Assembly: GCA_019639255.1 (NCBI GenBank)
Contig: JAHBSF010000043.1
Coordinates: 1 to 44,937, forward strand
Reading direction: 5' to 3'
From: Acidobacteriota bacterium
GTDB lineage: Bacteria; Acidobacteriota; Blastocatellia; RBC074
Length of the DNA stretch: 44,937 nt
In this document: positions 24,850-34,228 of the stretch, in pieces
Layout: every line of letters starts with the position of its first letter
How positions within the stretch are numbered: position 1 is the stretch's first letter
Translations under genes and position numbers: made by a program
The notes under the pieces: generated by a model
The model's database searches: none
What the model was told of the DNA's origin: nothing
Seen by the model: only the letters and a program-made list of their open reading frames with translations

Positions 24850-26343
24850 GTGAAAAGGCGCATTATCTTCGGACGCGGCCCGGTTCGCATCTGGGCTGCA
24901 CTGCTTATTACGATGGTATGCGTGTGGAGCATACGTGCGCAGACTACTGCGCCTGCGGGCGCAGATCCGGCGACGGGGCAGGTCGCCGCGCAGATTCCGC
25001 GAAACCTGACTCTGGCTCAGGCCGAAGATCTGCTCTTGCGGCGTAATCTCCCCGTTCTCGCCGCTCGGCATCAGATCGAGGCCGGGCGCGCCGCGCGGCT
25101 CATTGCCGGGTTCAAGCCCAATCCCGTGCTGACCGTAGGCGTAGAGCAGGTTCCGTTCTATTCGCCTCTGCGCGGCAGCTTCCCGCGCTTTTTCACTACC
25201 AACTCGGATGCGGGCGCAAACCCGACCTACACCGTGCAGATGGACAAGCTGTGGGAGCGCGGCGGAAAGCGGGAATTGCGGCTTGCCGAGGCCGATTCGA
25301 GGCTTAAGGCGGCCGAAGCGCAGATGCTCGATGCGATAAGAACCCAACTGTATCAACTGCGTCAGGCCTTCACTCTCGCAGCGCTCGCACGCGAAAACCT
25401 CAGACTCGCCGAGACCGTGCAGCAGCAGTACGAGCAGACCGAAAAACTCACGGTCGCAAAGGTAGAACTCGGAGATATGGCGGGCGTCGAAGTTTACCGC
25501 ATACGCGCGGGGTTGCTTCAATACCAGCGCGACGTAGTCGAGGCCCGCACCGAGTACGAGCAGGCGGTGCGCGACGTATTGAACCTGCTCGGTGCGCGTG
25601 TGGAAGAGATCGAAGCCGAGCCGCTGGAGATTGTGCAGCAATCCCCGGCGCGCGCGATTCCCGCGTCCTTGTCGGTTGCAGGGGATCGGGCATCGACGCC
25701 CTCGGGCCCGGTGAATATGGAGGTGCGTATGGAATCCCTGCGCGGTGCGCCGCTGGAGGTGAGTTTTCAGTTCGACGACCGTCCGATAGTTCAAACGCCG
25801 GCGGAGCTGCGGCGCATGGCGCTCGCCGAGCGTCCCGACGTGATTGCGGCGCGGATGATGTTCGAAGCCGGAGAGCAGGGAGTATCGCTTGCGCGCGCGC
25901 AGCGCGTGCGCGACGTGAATGTCGGATGGCAGTATCAGCGGGCCGGAAGCGATCACGCGCTCGGCCTGGTCGTATCGATCCCGCTTTTCGTCTACAACAA
26001 CCAGCGCGCCGGGATAACGCAGGCCGAATCGGAGCGCAATGCGGCCGAAGCGCTGCTCAGGGCCGTCGAAGCCCAGGCCGTAACCGATGTCGAGAAGGCG
26101 TATCAGGCCTATGTTTCGACGCGGCGCATCCTGGAACTTTACAGCACGCAGAACCTGGCGCAGGTCACCAGGCTGCGCGACATCACCGCATATACCTTTC
26201 AGCAGGGAGCGCTCAGCCTTTTTGAACTGCTCGACGCGCAGCGCTCCTACAACCAGACGCTCACTGCATACAACCAGGCGCGCGCAGGTTATCAGCTCGC
26301 GCTGTGGCAACTCGAACAGGCCGTGGGAAAACCGGTTCGATGA
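24850..26343 (+). CDS. TolC/CzcC-family outer-membrane efflux protein
   Basis: A 497-residue protein with a signal peptide (IWAALLITMVCVWSIRAQ) and two outer-membrane-efflux-protein repeats (about 55-250 and 295-495) rich in long helices, e.g. LRLAEADSRLKAAEAQMLDA and QAVTDVEKAYQAYVSTRRIL. It should form the outer-membrane duct of the tripartite pump whose adaptor and RND subunits follow. Start: GTG 24850 with a very good GGAGGAGG at 24835-24842; the open frame from 24754 adds residues that break the signal peptide. A half-copy of the palindrome separates it from the adaptor gene. Confidence 0.9.
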   Translation: MKRRIIFGRGPVRIWAALLITMVCVWSIRAQTTAPAGADPATGQVAAQIPRNLTLAQAEDLLLRRNLPVLAARHQIEAGRAARLIAGFKPNPVLTVGVEQVPFYSPLRGSFPRFFTTNSDAGANPTYTVQMDKLWERGGKRELRLAEADSRLKAAEAQMLDAIRTQLYQLRQAFTLAALARENLRLAETVQQQYEQTEKLTVAKVELGDMAGVEVYRIRAGLLQYQRDVVEARTEYEQAVRDVLNLLGARVEEIEAEPLEIVQQSPARAIPASLSVAGDRASTPSGPVNMEVRMESLRGAPLEVSFQFDDRPIVQTPAELRRMALAERPDVIAARMMFEAGEQGVSLARAQRVRDVNVGWQYQRAGSDHALGLVVSIPLFVYNNQRAGITQAESERNAAEALLRAVEAQAVTDVEKAYQAYVSTRRILELYSTQNLAQVTRLRDITAYTFQQGALSLFELLDAQRSYNQTLTAYNQARAGYQLALWQLEQAVGKPVR

Positions 26344-26354
26344 AGGAGTGAGAC

Positions 26355-26425
26355 GGCAAAGAGATAACGGAACAAACGGAAATGTGCGGAACAAACAGAA
26401 AATGCGGCAATTTCGGCGTTTTTCA
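26355..26425. repeat. Palindrome-family half-copy between tolC-like and adaptor genes
   Basis: The left arm AAAGAGATAACGGAACAAAC, GGAAATGTGCGGAACAAACA is present. The right side (AATTTCGGCGTTTTTC) pairs poorly. A closely similar half-copy occurs at 31967 (GGAAATGTACGGAACAAAC). Confidence 0.7.
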
Positions 26426-26469
26426 TCGAAGCGTATCGAACGGTAATGTTGAAACGAGCGAGGTGGCAT

Positions 26470-27816
26470 ATGGATGAAACGACAAAATACGGCCCCGACG
26501 ATTTGACCGTCCCTGCACACGAAAGCCCGCAGGAATCGAAGCCTGCACCGCCGGTCGCCGCAGCGCCGGTTGTACGCCCGAGGTACCTGTTATGGGCGGG
26601 GATCGGAGCGCCTGTAGTGCTCATTGCGGGCGCGCTGCTGTGGTATGGAGGCGGCGGCGCGGAACCGGCGGGCGCTGCCGCCGCACACGTAGAGCCGGCG
26701 GGAGAATCGGCCCCGCCGGGAGTGATCGCGGTCGGTGAAGTGCATCTCAAACAGGTAACGGTCGAGCGTGTGGCCGCGCGCAGTGCGGGCGCAGAGCGCG
26801 CGGCTACGGGACGCGTGGGTTTCAATGAAGACCGTGTGACGCCGGTATTCACGCCGGCTTCGGGCCATATAGTGGAGTTGCGCGCAAACAAGGGCGATGT
26901 TGTAAAGGCCGGGCAGGTGCTGGTGGTCATAGAGTCGCCGGATGTCATTGCGGCGCAAAACGAGCTGGCGGCTGCGCGCGCCGCCGAAGCCGAGGCTTCG
27001 ACCAATCAGGACGTGGCGCGCGAGGCGCTGCAGCGCGCGCAGAGTCTGGCCGAGCGCGAGGCGATTTCGAGCAAGGAACTGCGTCAGGCCGAAGCCGACT
27101 ACGCGCTGGCCAAAGTCGACCAGCACCGCACCCGCGCCGCCGTACGCGTGGCTGAAAACCGGCTTCAGCTTTACGGCAAGACCCCGGAGGAGATAGAAAA
27201 ACTCGCCGATCTCGGCCGCAAGCACGAGGGTGCAATCGACAACCGGCTCGAAATCCGCGCGCCCATAGGCGGCACGATCGTCGAGCGAAAGGTCGGCCCC
27301 GGCCAGCACGTCAAATCCGATACGGCGGATTCGCTTTTCCTGATCTCGGATCTTTCCACGCTGTGGGTGCTCGGCGACGTCTATGAAAGCTATCTCTCGC
27401 AGGTGCAGGTGGGCGCGCCCGTCTCCATCACGGTCGACGCCTATCCGGACCGCAGCTTTCCGGCGCGCATATCGTTCATAAATCCCACGTTCGACCCGTC
27501 GACGCGCACGATTCACGTGCGCTGCGTGGTTGAAAACAAGGGAAACCTTCTGCGCCCCGAGATGTTTGCACGGATCAACATCGGCGCGGTTGCGCCCGCA
27601 AGCGTGCCCGTAGTGCCGACGGGCGCCGTGGTTACGCTGGCGTCGGACAGTTTTGTATTTGTAGAGCTGTCGCCGGGCCGCTTCGAGCGGCGCGCCGTGC
27701 GCATCGGCAGCGATATGCGAGGGCTGACATTGGTCGAAGAGGGGTTGCGCGAGGGCGAACGCATCGCCACGCGCGGCGCGCTGCTCCTGAACGAACTCGG
27801 CAAACCGAAGAACTGA
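26470..27816 (+). CDS. RND efflux periplasmic adaptor (CzcB/CusB-like)
   Basis: A 448-residue membrane-fusion protein. A single membrane anchor lies at about 38-58 (LLWAGIGAPVVLIAGALLW). It is followed by the lipoyl/barrel-sandwich half-motif (GHIVELRANKGDVVKAGQVL), a helical hairpin (residues ~155-240, AAEAEASTNQDVAREALQRA), and beta-barrel and membrane-proximal domains (IGGTIVERKVGPGQHV; IATRGALLLNELGK). It links the inner-membrane pump to the outer-membrane duct. ATG 26470 has AGGTGG at 26461-26466; ATG 26446 is an alternative. The stop TGA is fused to the first bases of the next palindrome (TGAGATAACGG). Confidence 0.88.
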   Translation: MDETTKYGPDDLTVPAHESPQESKPAPPVAAAPVVRPRYLLWAGIGAPVVLIAGALLWYGGGGAEPAGAAAAHVEPAGESAPPGVIAVGEVHLKQVTVERVAARSAGAERAATGRVGFNEDRVTPVFTPASGHIVELRANKGDVVKAGQVLVVIESPDVIAAQNELAAARAAEAEASTNQDVAREALQRAQSLAEREAISSKELRQAEADYALAKVDQHRTRAAVRVAENRLQLYGKTPEEIEKLADLGRKHEGAIDNRLEIRAPIGGTIVERKVGPGQHVKSDTADSLFLISDLSTLWVLGDVYESYLSQVQVGAPVSITVDAYPDRSFPARISFINPTFDPSTRTIHVRCVVENKGNLLRPEMFARINIGAVAPASVPVVPTGAVVTLASDSFVFVELSPGRFERRAVRIGSDMRGLTLVEEGLREGERIATRGALLLNELGKPKN

Positions 27817-27933
27817 GATAACGGAACAAACGGAAATAGACGGAACAGACGGAAATATTCAACTTTTCCGTGATTTTCGTCTTATTTCGTTTGTTCCGTT
27901 ATCTCTCTTTCCTCCTCAACCGGGAATCGCCGG
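27815..27933. repeat. Palindromic repeat between adaptor and RND genes
   Basis: The left arm GAGATAACGGAACAAACGGA begins on the stop codon of the adaptor gene. The right arm CGTTTGTTCCGTTATCTCTC is followed by the flank TTTCCTCCTCAACCGGGAAT. The arms pair fully in the outer ~20 bases and only partly inside, where each arm resembles a different copy. Confidence 0.9.
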
Positions 27934-27977
27934 TTTATTCCCAGTATTGCGTGTACTGATGTGAAGGGCGGTGACGA

Positions 27978-30900
27978 ATGATAGGAAAGTTCGTGGGGGC
28001 GCTGCTGGACGAGCGGTTCATCGTTATATCGCTTGTCGTGCTGATGACTGCGGGCGGAGTATTTGCGCTGCGGCAGCTCAACATCGAGGCGTATCCCGAC
28101 CCGTCTCCTCCGACCATCGAGGTCATTGCGCAGAATCCGGGCTGGTCCGCCGAGGAAATGGAGCGTCAGGTTACGGCGCCGATAGAGGTCAGCCTGAGCG
28201 GAATGCCCGGCCTCAACTCCATTCGCTCGATCTCGCTTTTCGGTCTGTCGGACGTCAAGTGTTATTTCAAGTACGAAACCGATTACGCATTCGACCGCCA
28301 GGAGGTGCTCAACCGCCTGCAACAGACCGAGCTGCCGCCCGGAGTTCAGGTGGCGCTTTCGCCGACCTCGGCCGTGGGCGAAATCTATCGTTATCGTCTG
28401 CGCGGCGACGGCTACAGCCTGATGGACCTGAAAACAACGCAGGACTGGGTGCTCGAACGTCAGTTCAAACAGGTGCCCGGCGTCATCGACGTAATCAGTT
28501 TCGGCGGGGAGACCAAGGAGTATCACGTAGATCTGGATCCGACGCGCCTTGTGTCTTTCAACCTCTCGCTCGAACAGGTTCTAACCGCGATCGCCAACAG
28601 CAATGCAAACGTCGGCGCCAACTACCTGGAACTCGGCGTCCAGAGCTACAACGTGCGAGGCATCGGCCTGTTCAAGGATGAAGAAGACATCGGCAATGTA
28701 GCGGTCGCCGCCACCAACAACGTACCCGTTTACGTCAAGCAGTTGGGTGTAGTGAGCGTGGGGGCGAAAACCCCGATGGGGCGCGTGGGCAAGGACGACG
28801 AGCAGGACATCGTGCAGGGCGTGGTGCTGATGCGCAAGGGCGAAAAATCCGCTCCCACGCTTGCGGGCGTGCACGAAAAAGTCGATGAACTGAACTCCAG
28901 AGTGCTGCCCAAGGGCATGCAGATCGAGCCGTATTACGACCGTTCGGTGCTGATGGGGCTGACGACGCGCACCGTGCAGCACACGCTCATCGAGGGCATG
29001 ATTCTGGTAGGATTCATCCTTTTTGCGTTTCTCGGCGATCTGCGCGCATCGCTCGTCGTGGCGCTGACGATTCCTCTGTCGCTGCTGTTTACCTTCATCC
29101 TGCTTGTGCTGCGCGGGGATTCGGCCAATCTGATTTCGATGGGAGCTATCGACTTCGGCATCATCGTGGATGCATCGGTTGTAATGATCGAAAACGTGCA
29201 TCGTCATATGTCGGGCGGCGCCGGGCGCGTCCTGGACCCGAAGGCGGCTACGATCAATGCGGCGCAGGAAGTCGGCAAGCCGATTTTCTTTTCCACGGCG
29301 ATTATCGTAGCGGCGTTCATTCCGCTCTTCACGATGACGGGCGTAGAGGGCAAGATCTTCGGCCCGATGGCGATGACCTACGGTTTTGCGCTCGTGGGTG
29401 CGCTGATACTGGCGCTTACGTTTTCGCCCGTAATGGCGTCGCTCGTGCTCAAGCCGCAGCACGAACACCGCGAGACGCTGTTTGTGCGGGGCATCAGGAG
29501 CGTTTATTCGCGGATCATCAGCCGGGTGCTGCGTTTCCCGAAGCTCACGGTGGGTGCAGCCGGCGTTGCGCTGCTTGCGTCTTTTGCGATGTTGCCGTTT
29601 GTCGGCGGCGAATTTATGCCCAAGCTCGAAGAGGGAAACCTGTGGGTGCGCGCCTCGATGCCGAATACGATTTCCTACAGCTACGCTACGGAACTGGCCA
29701 ACCAGATGCGGCAGGTATTCGGAAAGTATCCGGCGGTGGAGACCGTCATCAGCCAGCTTGGGCGTCCGGATGACGGCACGGATCCGACGAGTTATTTCAG
29801 TTGCGAGTTTTTCGTGGCGCTCAAGCCGCGCGACAAGTGGCCGGCGGGGCTTACCAAGGAAGCGATGATCGAGGAGATGGAAAAAGACCTGGAGCGGATT
29901 CCGGGCGTGACCTACAACTTCTCTCAGGTCATACAGGACAACGTCGAGGAGTCGATGTCGGGCGTCAAGGGGGAAAACGTCATCAAGCTGTTCGGCGACG
30001 ATCTGGAAACGCTCGAGGACACGGCCCGCAGGATCGCCGCCGTGATGCAGACGGTGCCGGGCGTGGCCGATCTCGGAGTGTTCGGACAGTTGGGACAGCC
30101 GAACCTATTGATTCGCGCCGATCGCACGGCGGCGGCGCGCTACGGCGTACTGCCGGGCGACGTAAACGCGGCGGTGCAGGCGGCAATAGGCGGGCAGGCC
30201 GTCACGCAGGTGCTCGAAGGCGAGCGGCGCTTCGATGTGGTGGTTCGCTTTTTGCCCGAGTTCCGCAGCAGCATCGAGGCGATCTCCAACATTCCGATCA
30301 GCACTCCCGAAGGCGTGCGGCTGCCGCTCAAGCAGGTGGCGGAAATTACGCGGCAAAGCGGCGCGTCTTTTATATACCGCGAGGGCAACGCGCGCTACAT
30401 CCCGATCAAGTTCAGCGTGCGCGGGCGCGACCTGCAAAGCACAATCGCGGAGGCGGAACGGAAAATACTCGAAAACGTTCAGGTGCCCGAAGGATACCGC
30501 TTCGAGTGGGCCGGAGAGTTTCAGGCGCTGAGAAAGGCGGTCGAGCGGTTGCAGATCGTGGTGCCGATAAGCCTGCTGATAATCTTTTTCCTGCTTTACG
30601 GCATATTCCGCAACATAGGCGACTCGCTGCTGCTGCTCGGCACCGTGCCTCTGGCGATGATCGGGGGCATACTGTCGCTCGTGGTCACGGGCACGAATTT
30701 CAGCATATCGGCCGCCGTGGGATTCATATCGCTTTTCGGCGTCACGGTGCTGGGCGGTGTGATACTGGTGTCGCGCTTCAAACAACTGCGCGAGGAAGGG
30801 CAGCCGCTGCTCGATGCGGTCAGGGAGGGATCGCAACTGCAACTGCGGCCCGTGCTGATGGCTGCGCTTGCGGCCGCCATAGGTCTTGTGCCCGCATCGC

Positions 30901-31094
30901 TCGCCACCGGCATCGGATCGGAGACGCAGAAACCGCTTGCGCGCGTAGTCGTGGGCGGCATGACGACCTCTGCGGTTCTCATACTCGTCGTCTTGCCCGC
31001 GATGTACCTGTTGATGCATCGTATTCTCGAACAGCGAACGGCGAGAAGCGCGGCGCCGGATGTAGCCGGCGCTGCGGCCGAAATGAAACACTGA
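27978..31094 (+). CDS. CzcA/CusA-type RND efflux pump
   Basis: A 1038-residue inner-membrane pump of normal RND length with twelve predicted membrane helices and two large periplasmic loops. The fourth helix carries DFGIIVDASVVMIEN with D392 and D398, the proton-relay acids characteristic of the heavy-metal-efflux branch. Other signatures are EAYPDPSPPTIEVIAQNPG near the N-terminus and RPVLMAALAAAIGLVPASLA near the C-terminus. It should expel a metal cation or similar substrate with the TolC- and CusB-like proteins upstream; which metal is not evident. A palindrome separates it from the adaptor gene. The SDR gene begins 19 bases downstream. Confidence 0.9.
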   Translation: MIGKFVGALLDERFIVISLVVLMTAGGVFALRQLNIEAYPDPSPPTIEVIAQNPGWSAEEMERQVTAPIEVSLSGMPGLNSIRSISLFGLSDVKCYFKYETDYAFDRQEVLNRLQQTELPPGVQVALSPTSAVGEIYRYRLRGDGYSLMDLKTTQDWVLERQFKQVPGVIDVISFGGETKEYHVDLDPTRLVSFNLSLEQVLTAIANSNANVGANYLELGVQSYNVRGIGLFKDEEDIGNVAVAATNNVPVYVKQLGVVSVGAKTPMGRVGKDDEQDIVQGVVLMRKGEKSAPTLAGVHEKVDELNSRVLPKGMQIEPYYDRSVLMGLTTRTVQHTLIEGMILVGFILFAFLGDLRASLVVALTIPLSLLFTFILLVLRGDSANLISMGAIDFGIIVDASVVMIENVHRHMSGGAGRVLDPKAATINAAQEVGKPIFFSTAIIVAAFIPLFTMTGVEGKIFGPMAMTYGFALVGALILALTFSPVMASLVLKPQHEHRETLFVRGIRSVYSRIISRVLRFPKLTVGAAGVALLASFAMLPFVGGEFMPKLEEGNLWVRASMPNTISYSYATELANQMRQVFGKYPAVETVISQLGRPDDGTDPTSYFSCEFFVALKPRDKWPAGLTKEAMIEEMEKDLERIPGVTYNFSQVIQDNVEESMSGVKGENVIKLFGDDLETLEDTARRIAAVMQTVPGVADLGVFGQLGQPNLLIRADRTAAARYGVLPGDVNAAVQAAIGGQAVTQVLEGERRFDVVVRFLPEFRSSIEAISNIPISTPEGVRLPLKQVAEITRQSGASFIYREGNARYIPIKFSVRGRDLQSTIAEAERKILENVQVPEGYRFEWAGEFQALRKAVERLQIVVPISLLIIFFLLYGIFRNIGDSLLLLGTVPLAMIGGILSLVVTGTNFSISAAVGFISLFGVTVLGGVILVSRFKQLREEGQPLLDAVREGSQLQLRPVLMAALAAAIGLVPASLATGIGSETQKPLARVVVGGMTTSAVLILVVLPAMYLLMHRILEQRTARSAAPDVAGAAAEMKH

Positions 31095-31113
31095 AGAATG
31101 CGGGAGCGATTCA

Positions 31114-31932
31114 ATGACGAATGAAAGACGGATGCTCGGCGACGACGAGTTCGCGATGCCGAGCCTGAGACTCGATGGGCGCGCAGCGCTCATTACGGGC
31201 GGAGGCCGCGGACTCGGTCTTGCCATGGCGCTTGCGCTTGCCGAAGCGGGCGCCGACGTTGCGCTTGCCGCGCGCAGCAGGGATGAGCTTGAACGCGCAG
31301 CAGGGCTCGTAGCCGCAAGGGGGCGGCGGGCGATTGCAGTACCGGCCGATGTCGGAAGCGTCGATGAAGTGCGCGCGATGGTTGCAACTGCGGCAGAGCA
31401 ACTGGGAAGGCTCGACATACTGGTCAACGCCGCCGGGATAAACTTCCGCCGTCCGATGGATACGTTCAGCGAAGAAGACTGGGATCGCCTGATGGCGGTG
31501 AATCTGAAGGGCGCGTTTTTCGCTTCGCAGGAATCTGCGGCCGTTATGCGCAGACAGGGCGCCGGCGGCAGGATAATCAACGTCGGTTCGATCGCGTTCG
31601 AGATCGTCGTGCCGAACGTGGCGCTTTACGCAATCAGCAAGGGCGGTATGCGCTCGATGACGCGCGCGCTCGCAATCGAACTGGCGAAGGATGAAATTAC
31701 GGTCAACGCAATCGGCCCGGGAAGATTCTGGACGCAGATGACCGACGGGGTGTTTTCAAAACCCGATCTGTATGAAAGCGCCGTCAGCATCATTCCTCTC
31801 GGCAGGCCCGGCGTCCCGGCCGATCTTGCGGGCGCTACGCTGCTGCTGGCCTCGGACGCCGGAGCCTATATCACGGGACAGACCATCTACGTCGACGGCG
31901 GCTGGCTCGTCAACGGCGGCGTGCGCGCGTAA
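31114..31932 (+). CDS. SDR-family oxidoreductase
   Basis: A 272-residue classical short-chain dehydrogenase: cofactor motif TGGGRGLG (28-35), NAAG (105-108), N130, catalytic S159, Y172 and K176 (YAISK), and the C-terminal signature ITGQTIYVDGGW. The nearest family types are 3-oxoacyl-ACP reductase or gluconate 5-dehydrogenase-like enzymes; the substrate is unknown. An A at position 51-52 after the second strand (ALAARSRDELE) with a following Arg suggests NADP(H) preference. GGGAG at 31102-31106 lies 7 bases upstream. It may be co-transcribed with the RND gene, without an obvious functional link. Confidence 0.88.
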   Translation: MTNERRMLGDDEFAMPSLRLDGRAALITGGGRGLGLAMALALAEAGADVALAARSRDELERAAGLVAARGRRAIAVPADVGSVDEVRAMVATAAEQLGRLDILVNAAGINFRRPMDTFSEEDWDRLMAVNLKGAFFASQESAAVMRRQGAGGRIINVGSIAFEIVVPNVALYAISKGGMRSMTRALAIELAKDEITVNAIGPGRFWTQMTDGVFSKPDLYESAVSIIPLGRPGVPADLAGATLLLASDAGAYITGQTIYVDGGWLVNGGVRA

Positions 31933-31964
31933 AGCGAGATAACCGGCAATTTTCGGTTTAGAAG

Positions 31965-32075
31965 CGAAGAAGAGATAACTGAACAAACGGAAATGTACGG
32001 AACAAACAAAAAGTTTGACGATTTCGGTGTTTTTCGCCCTTTTCCCTTTGTTCCGTGGTTTCTGTTGTCTCGCGG
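31965..32075. repeat. Diverged palindromic repeat
   Basis: The left arm is AAGAGATAACTGAACAAACG, GAAATGTACGGAACAAAC; the right side TTTCCCTTTGTTCCGTGGTTTC is worn. It lies between convergent genes (SDR and DUF2490). Confidence 0.75.
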
Positions 32076-32081
32076 GCTTGT

Positions 32082-32753
32082 TCAGAAGTCCACGTTGAAG
32101 CGAATTGCTGCTGTATGCAGGTTGTTGGGCGGCGAGCGGTCGTCATACTGGTACATATAGTACAGATCGACGCCCAGATGTTTGCTGATCGGAAGGCGCG
32201 CGCCCAGGTTCAGGCGCGAGCGGTTCCAGGCGCGCGTGCGGCTGTTGTAAAAGATTTCCCCTGCAAAATAGGGCGTCAGCGGATGTTTGCCGAGCAGCAA
32301 CGTGCGCTCTACCTGCAGCCTGTTGCGGTAACGCACGGAGAAATCTCCCTCGACTATCCTCAGTTCGGTGCGATTGCGGTCGAGCAGTCTCCATCCTGCC
32401 TTTAGAGGGACTTCCGCCGTGAAGTCTATGGGAAAGCGGTGTTCGCCCACGGCGCGGCTCGACAGCGGATTTGCCGTTATGCGCCGATAGACGGGCTGAA
32501 ACATAAAATGTTTGCCGAACGTTATGTTGACGCCTACACCCGCGTGTTCGTCGGCGAACTCCGAGAGGCGGTCGCCGAACCGGATGGTGCCGAAAAAGTA
32601 AAAGCTTACGCGCGGATTGATCCGTATCAACCCCTGTACTTCGTTCCAGAGCTGCGCGTCGGCAACCGAGCCCTCGGTCGATTGAGCCGCGGCAGTTCCC
32701 GATGAAAGCACGCATATGAGGTTAATCAGCGCGACTCGTATGCAGTTGTTCAA
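32082..32753 (-). CDS. DUF2490 outer-membrane-like protein
   Basis: A 223-residue protein with a signal peptide (VALINLICVLSSGTAAAQ) and alternating hydrophobic/polar strands ending in an aromatic residue (IRFNVDF), as in outer-membrane beta-barrels. The DUF2490 pattern is seen in LWNEVQGLIRINPRVSFYF and near the end in GVDLYYMYQYDDR. The function is unknown. Its start lies inside the 3' end of the upstream alpha/beta hydrolase gene (32-base overlap), so the two are probably translated together. It converges with the SDR gene, with a repeat between them. Confidence 0.82.
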   Translation of the reverse strand: MNNCIRVALINLICVLSSGTAAAQSTEGSVADAQLWNEVQGLIRINPRVSFYFFGTIRFGDRLSEFADEHAGVGVNITFGKHFMFQPVYRRITANPLSSRAVGEHRFPIDFTAEVPLKAGWRLLDRNRTELRIVEGDFSVRYRNRLQVERTLLLGKHPLTPYFAGEIFYNSRTRAWNRSRLNLGARLPISKHLGVDLYYMYQYDDRSPPNNLHTAAIRFNVDF

Positions 32754-33783
32754 CTTCTTTTGTCCGTTCCGCCCACGTGCGGCGGAAGAAGTTGATCAGG
32801 CGCCAGCCGTCGATGTATTTGAACGGCGTTCGCCCGATAGTGTAATGCCCGCACGGTAGAAACGCTTTTTGCACGCCAACGCCGTGCCGCGCGCAGTCGT
32901 CGAACAGCAGCCTTGAAAGATCGGGCAGAAACGTCAGATCGTAACGCGCCGATATCATCAGCGCGGGCCTCGGGTCGCCGCTCAATCGCGGAGTGTATAC
33001 GCTGGGACTGATTGCAAGCCACGCGCGCCTTGTTTCTTCGGCCGTCAATTCGGTTTCGAGTCCGGCGCGTATGTGCGAAGTAGTGAGTCCGCGCCATACT
33101 ACATCGCCGAAATAACTCGATACCATATTGAACGCCCCCGCCTGCAGCCGGCGGTCGTGCGCAAAGGCGAGCCAGGAAACGCAACTGCCGATGCTTGTGC
33201 CCATTACGCCTATGCGTTTGATGCCGCGCGCGGCGAGCCAGTCTGCGGCGCGGCGTATATCCTGCACAGCCTGGCGCACTGCCTGAAGCGTGCGGCCAAT
33301 GTTGGCGCTGACCATGTACTCGGCGCGCGTCAGACCCGCAGGGCGGCGGCCGTCGTGATAGGGCAGGCTCAGGCGCAACGCGGATATGCCGAAGCGGTTG
33401 AGGCCGCGGGCAAGCGCGATGTAGGAGTTTTCGTCCGCGTTCCAGTGCGGCGATATTATGACGGCGTGCGTTTGGTCGCCCGCGGGGAAGTAACGCGCAC
33501 GGGCCACGTTGTTTTCCGGGTAAGGAGTTGCGACGCCGGAGGGGAATTGGAGGTTATGGCCGTCGAACTCGAAATCGGAACGGGATGCCGGAGGCGGCGT
33601 GAAGAACCGGTCGCTTGCGGCTATGGCTTCGGCATTGAAGCGGTCGAGTGCGGCGCGCGGGTGATGTGCATCATCGGGCAATCCGAGATGATCGAGTCCC
33701 CATTCGAAGGGGTGAACCGCGCGCAGCGCAAGATCGCGCGCGTGCAGCCGCCTTTCCAGTGCATGCATTACGTGTCTGAGCAT
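32722..33783 (-). CDS. Alpha/beta hydrolase
   Basis: A 353-residue serine hydrolase. The nucleophile elbow GTSIGS places S197 as nucleophile; H313 (CGHYTIGRTP) is the likely catalytic His and D282 or D288 (ARYDLTFLPD) the acid. The oxyanion region is near SPHWNADENS. No signal peptide is evident, so it is cytoplasmic. The substrate is unknown; related bacterial proteins are uncharacterised or named as esterases. The first ~25 residues (RHVMHALERRLHARDLAL) are helical and family-like. The ATG has no clear Shine-Dalgarno. It overlaps the DUF2490 gene and starts next to the direct repeat bounding the island. Confidence 0.82.
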   Translation of the reverse strand: MLRHVMHALERRLHARDLALRAVHPFEWGLDHLGLPDDAHHPRAALDRFNAEAIAASDRFFTPPPASRSDFEFDGHNLQFPSGVATPYPENNVARARYFPAGDQTHAVIISPHWNADENSYIALARGLNRFGISALRLSLPYHDGRRPAGLTRAEYMVSANIGRTLQAVRQAVQDIRRAADWLAARGIKRIGVMGTSIGSCVSWLAFAHDRRLQAGAFNMVSSYFGDVVWRGLTTSHIRAGLETELTAEETRRAWLAISPSVYTPRLSGDPRPALMISARYDLTFLPDLSRLLFDDCARHGVGVQKAFLPCGHYTIGRTPFKYIDGWRLINFFRRTWAERTKEVEQLHTSRAD

Positions 33784-33796
33784 CAGTGGCGTATAT

Positions 33797-33968
33797 TAAA
33801 TCACTCCACACGACTTCGGGACAAAAAAGATAGATAACGGAACAAACGAAATAAGACGAAAATTACGGAAAAGTTGAATATTTCCATAGTTTCCGTCTTA
33901 TTTCGTTTGTTCCGTTATCTATCTTTCTGTCTCACGCTTTGTACCAGTCGTCTGTGGATAGATTTAGG
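33797..33968. repeat. Extended palindromic repeat, left boundary of the island
   Basis: A 172-bp unit nearly the same as 36319-36491 and in the same orientation. Core arms 33826-33858 and 33894-33926 pair perfectly over 33 bases. Both arms carry the variant AAAGATAG/CTATCTTT instead of GAGAG/CTCTC. The outer flanks (CACTCCACACGACTTCGGGA; CTCACGCTTTGTACCAGTCG; CTGTGGATAGATTTAGG) are shared with the right-hand copy. Confidence 0.93.
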
Positions 33969-34228
33969 GGGCTGCCTCGGCATCGCCTTTCCAACGTACA
34001 CCCATCGCTTTGGTAGTCCTTATGCTTCGGGTAGAATTCCATCTGCTGAGTTCCTTTCATTTTGGAGAGGGGGGGACGGTTTGAATGGCTCGGTGTTAAC
34101 GGCACAGGGCTCTTCGTCGTTTGCGTGAGCGTTGTCATCTGACAGAAGAAACCATACGCTCTCACGCCTGGTTGGTCGATGAAATGGTCGCATTGACGTA
34201 TAATTTCTTATGGAGTATAAATCCATTC
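33969..34228. other. Island leader without a confident gene
   Basis: No supported gene. A frame ending at the HTH gene can be read back to about 34100 (RALRRLRERCHLTEETIRSH), which looks protein-like and could be a remnant or an N-terminal extension. TATAAT at 34199-34204 is a candidate -10 box, but no well-placed -35 was found. Base composition is lower in GC than surrounding genes. Confidence 0.4.
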
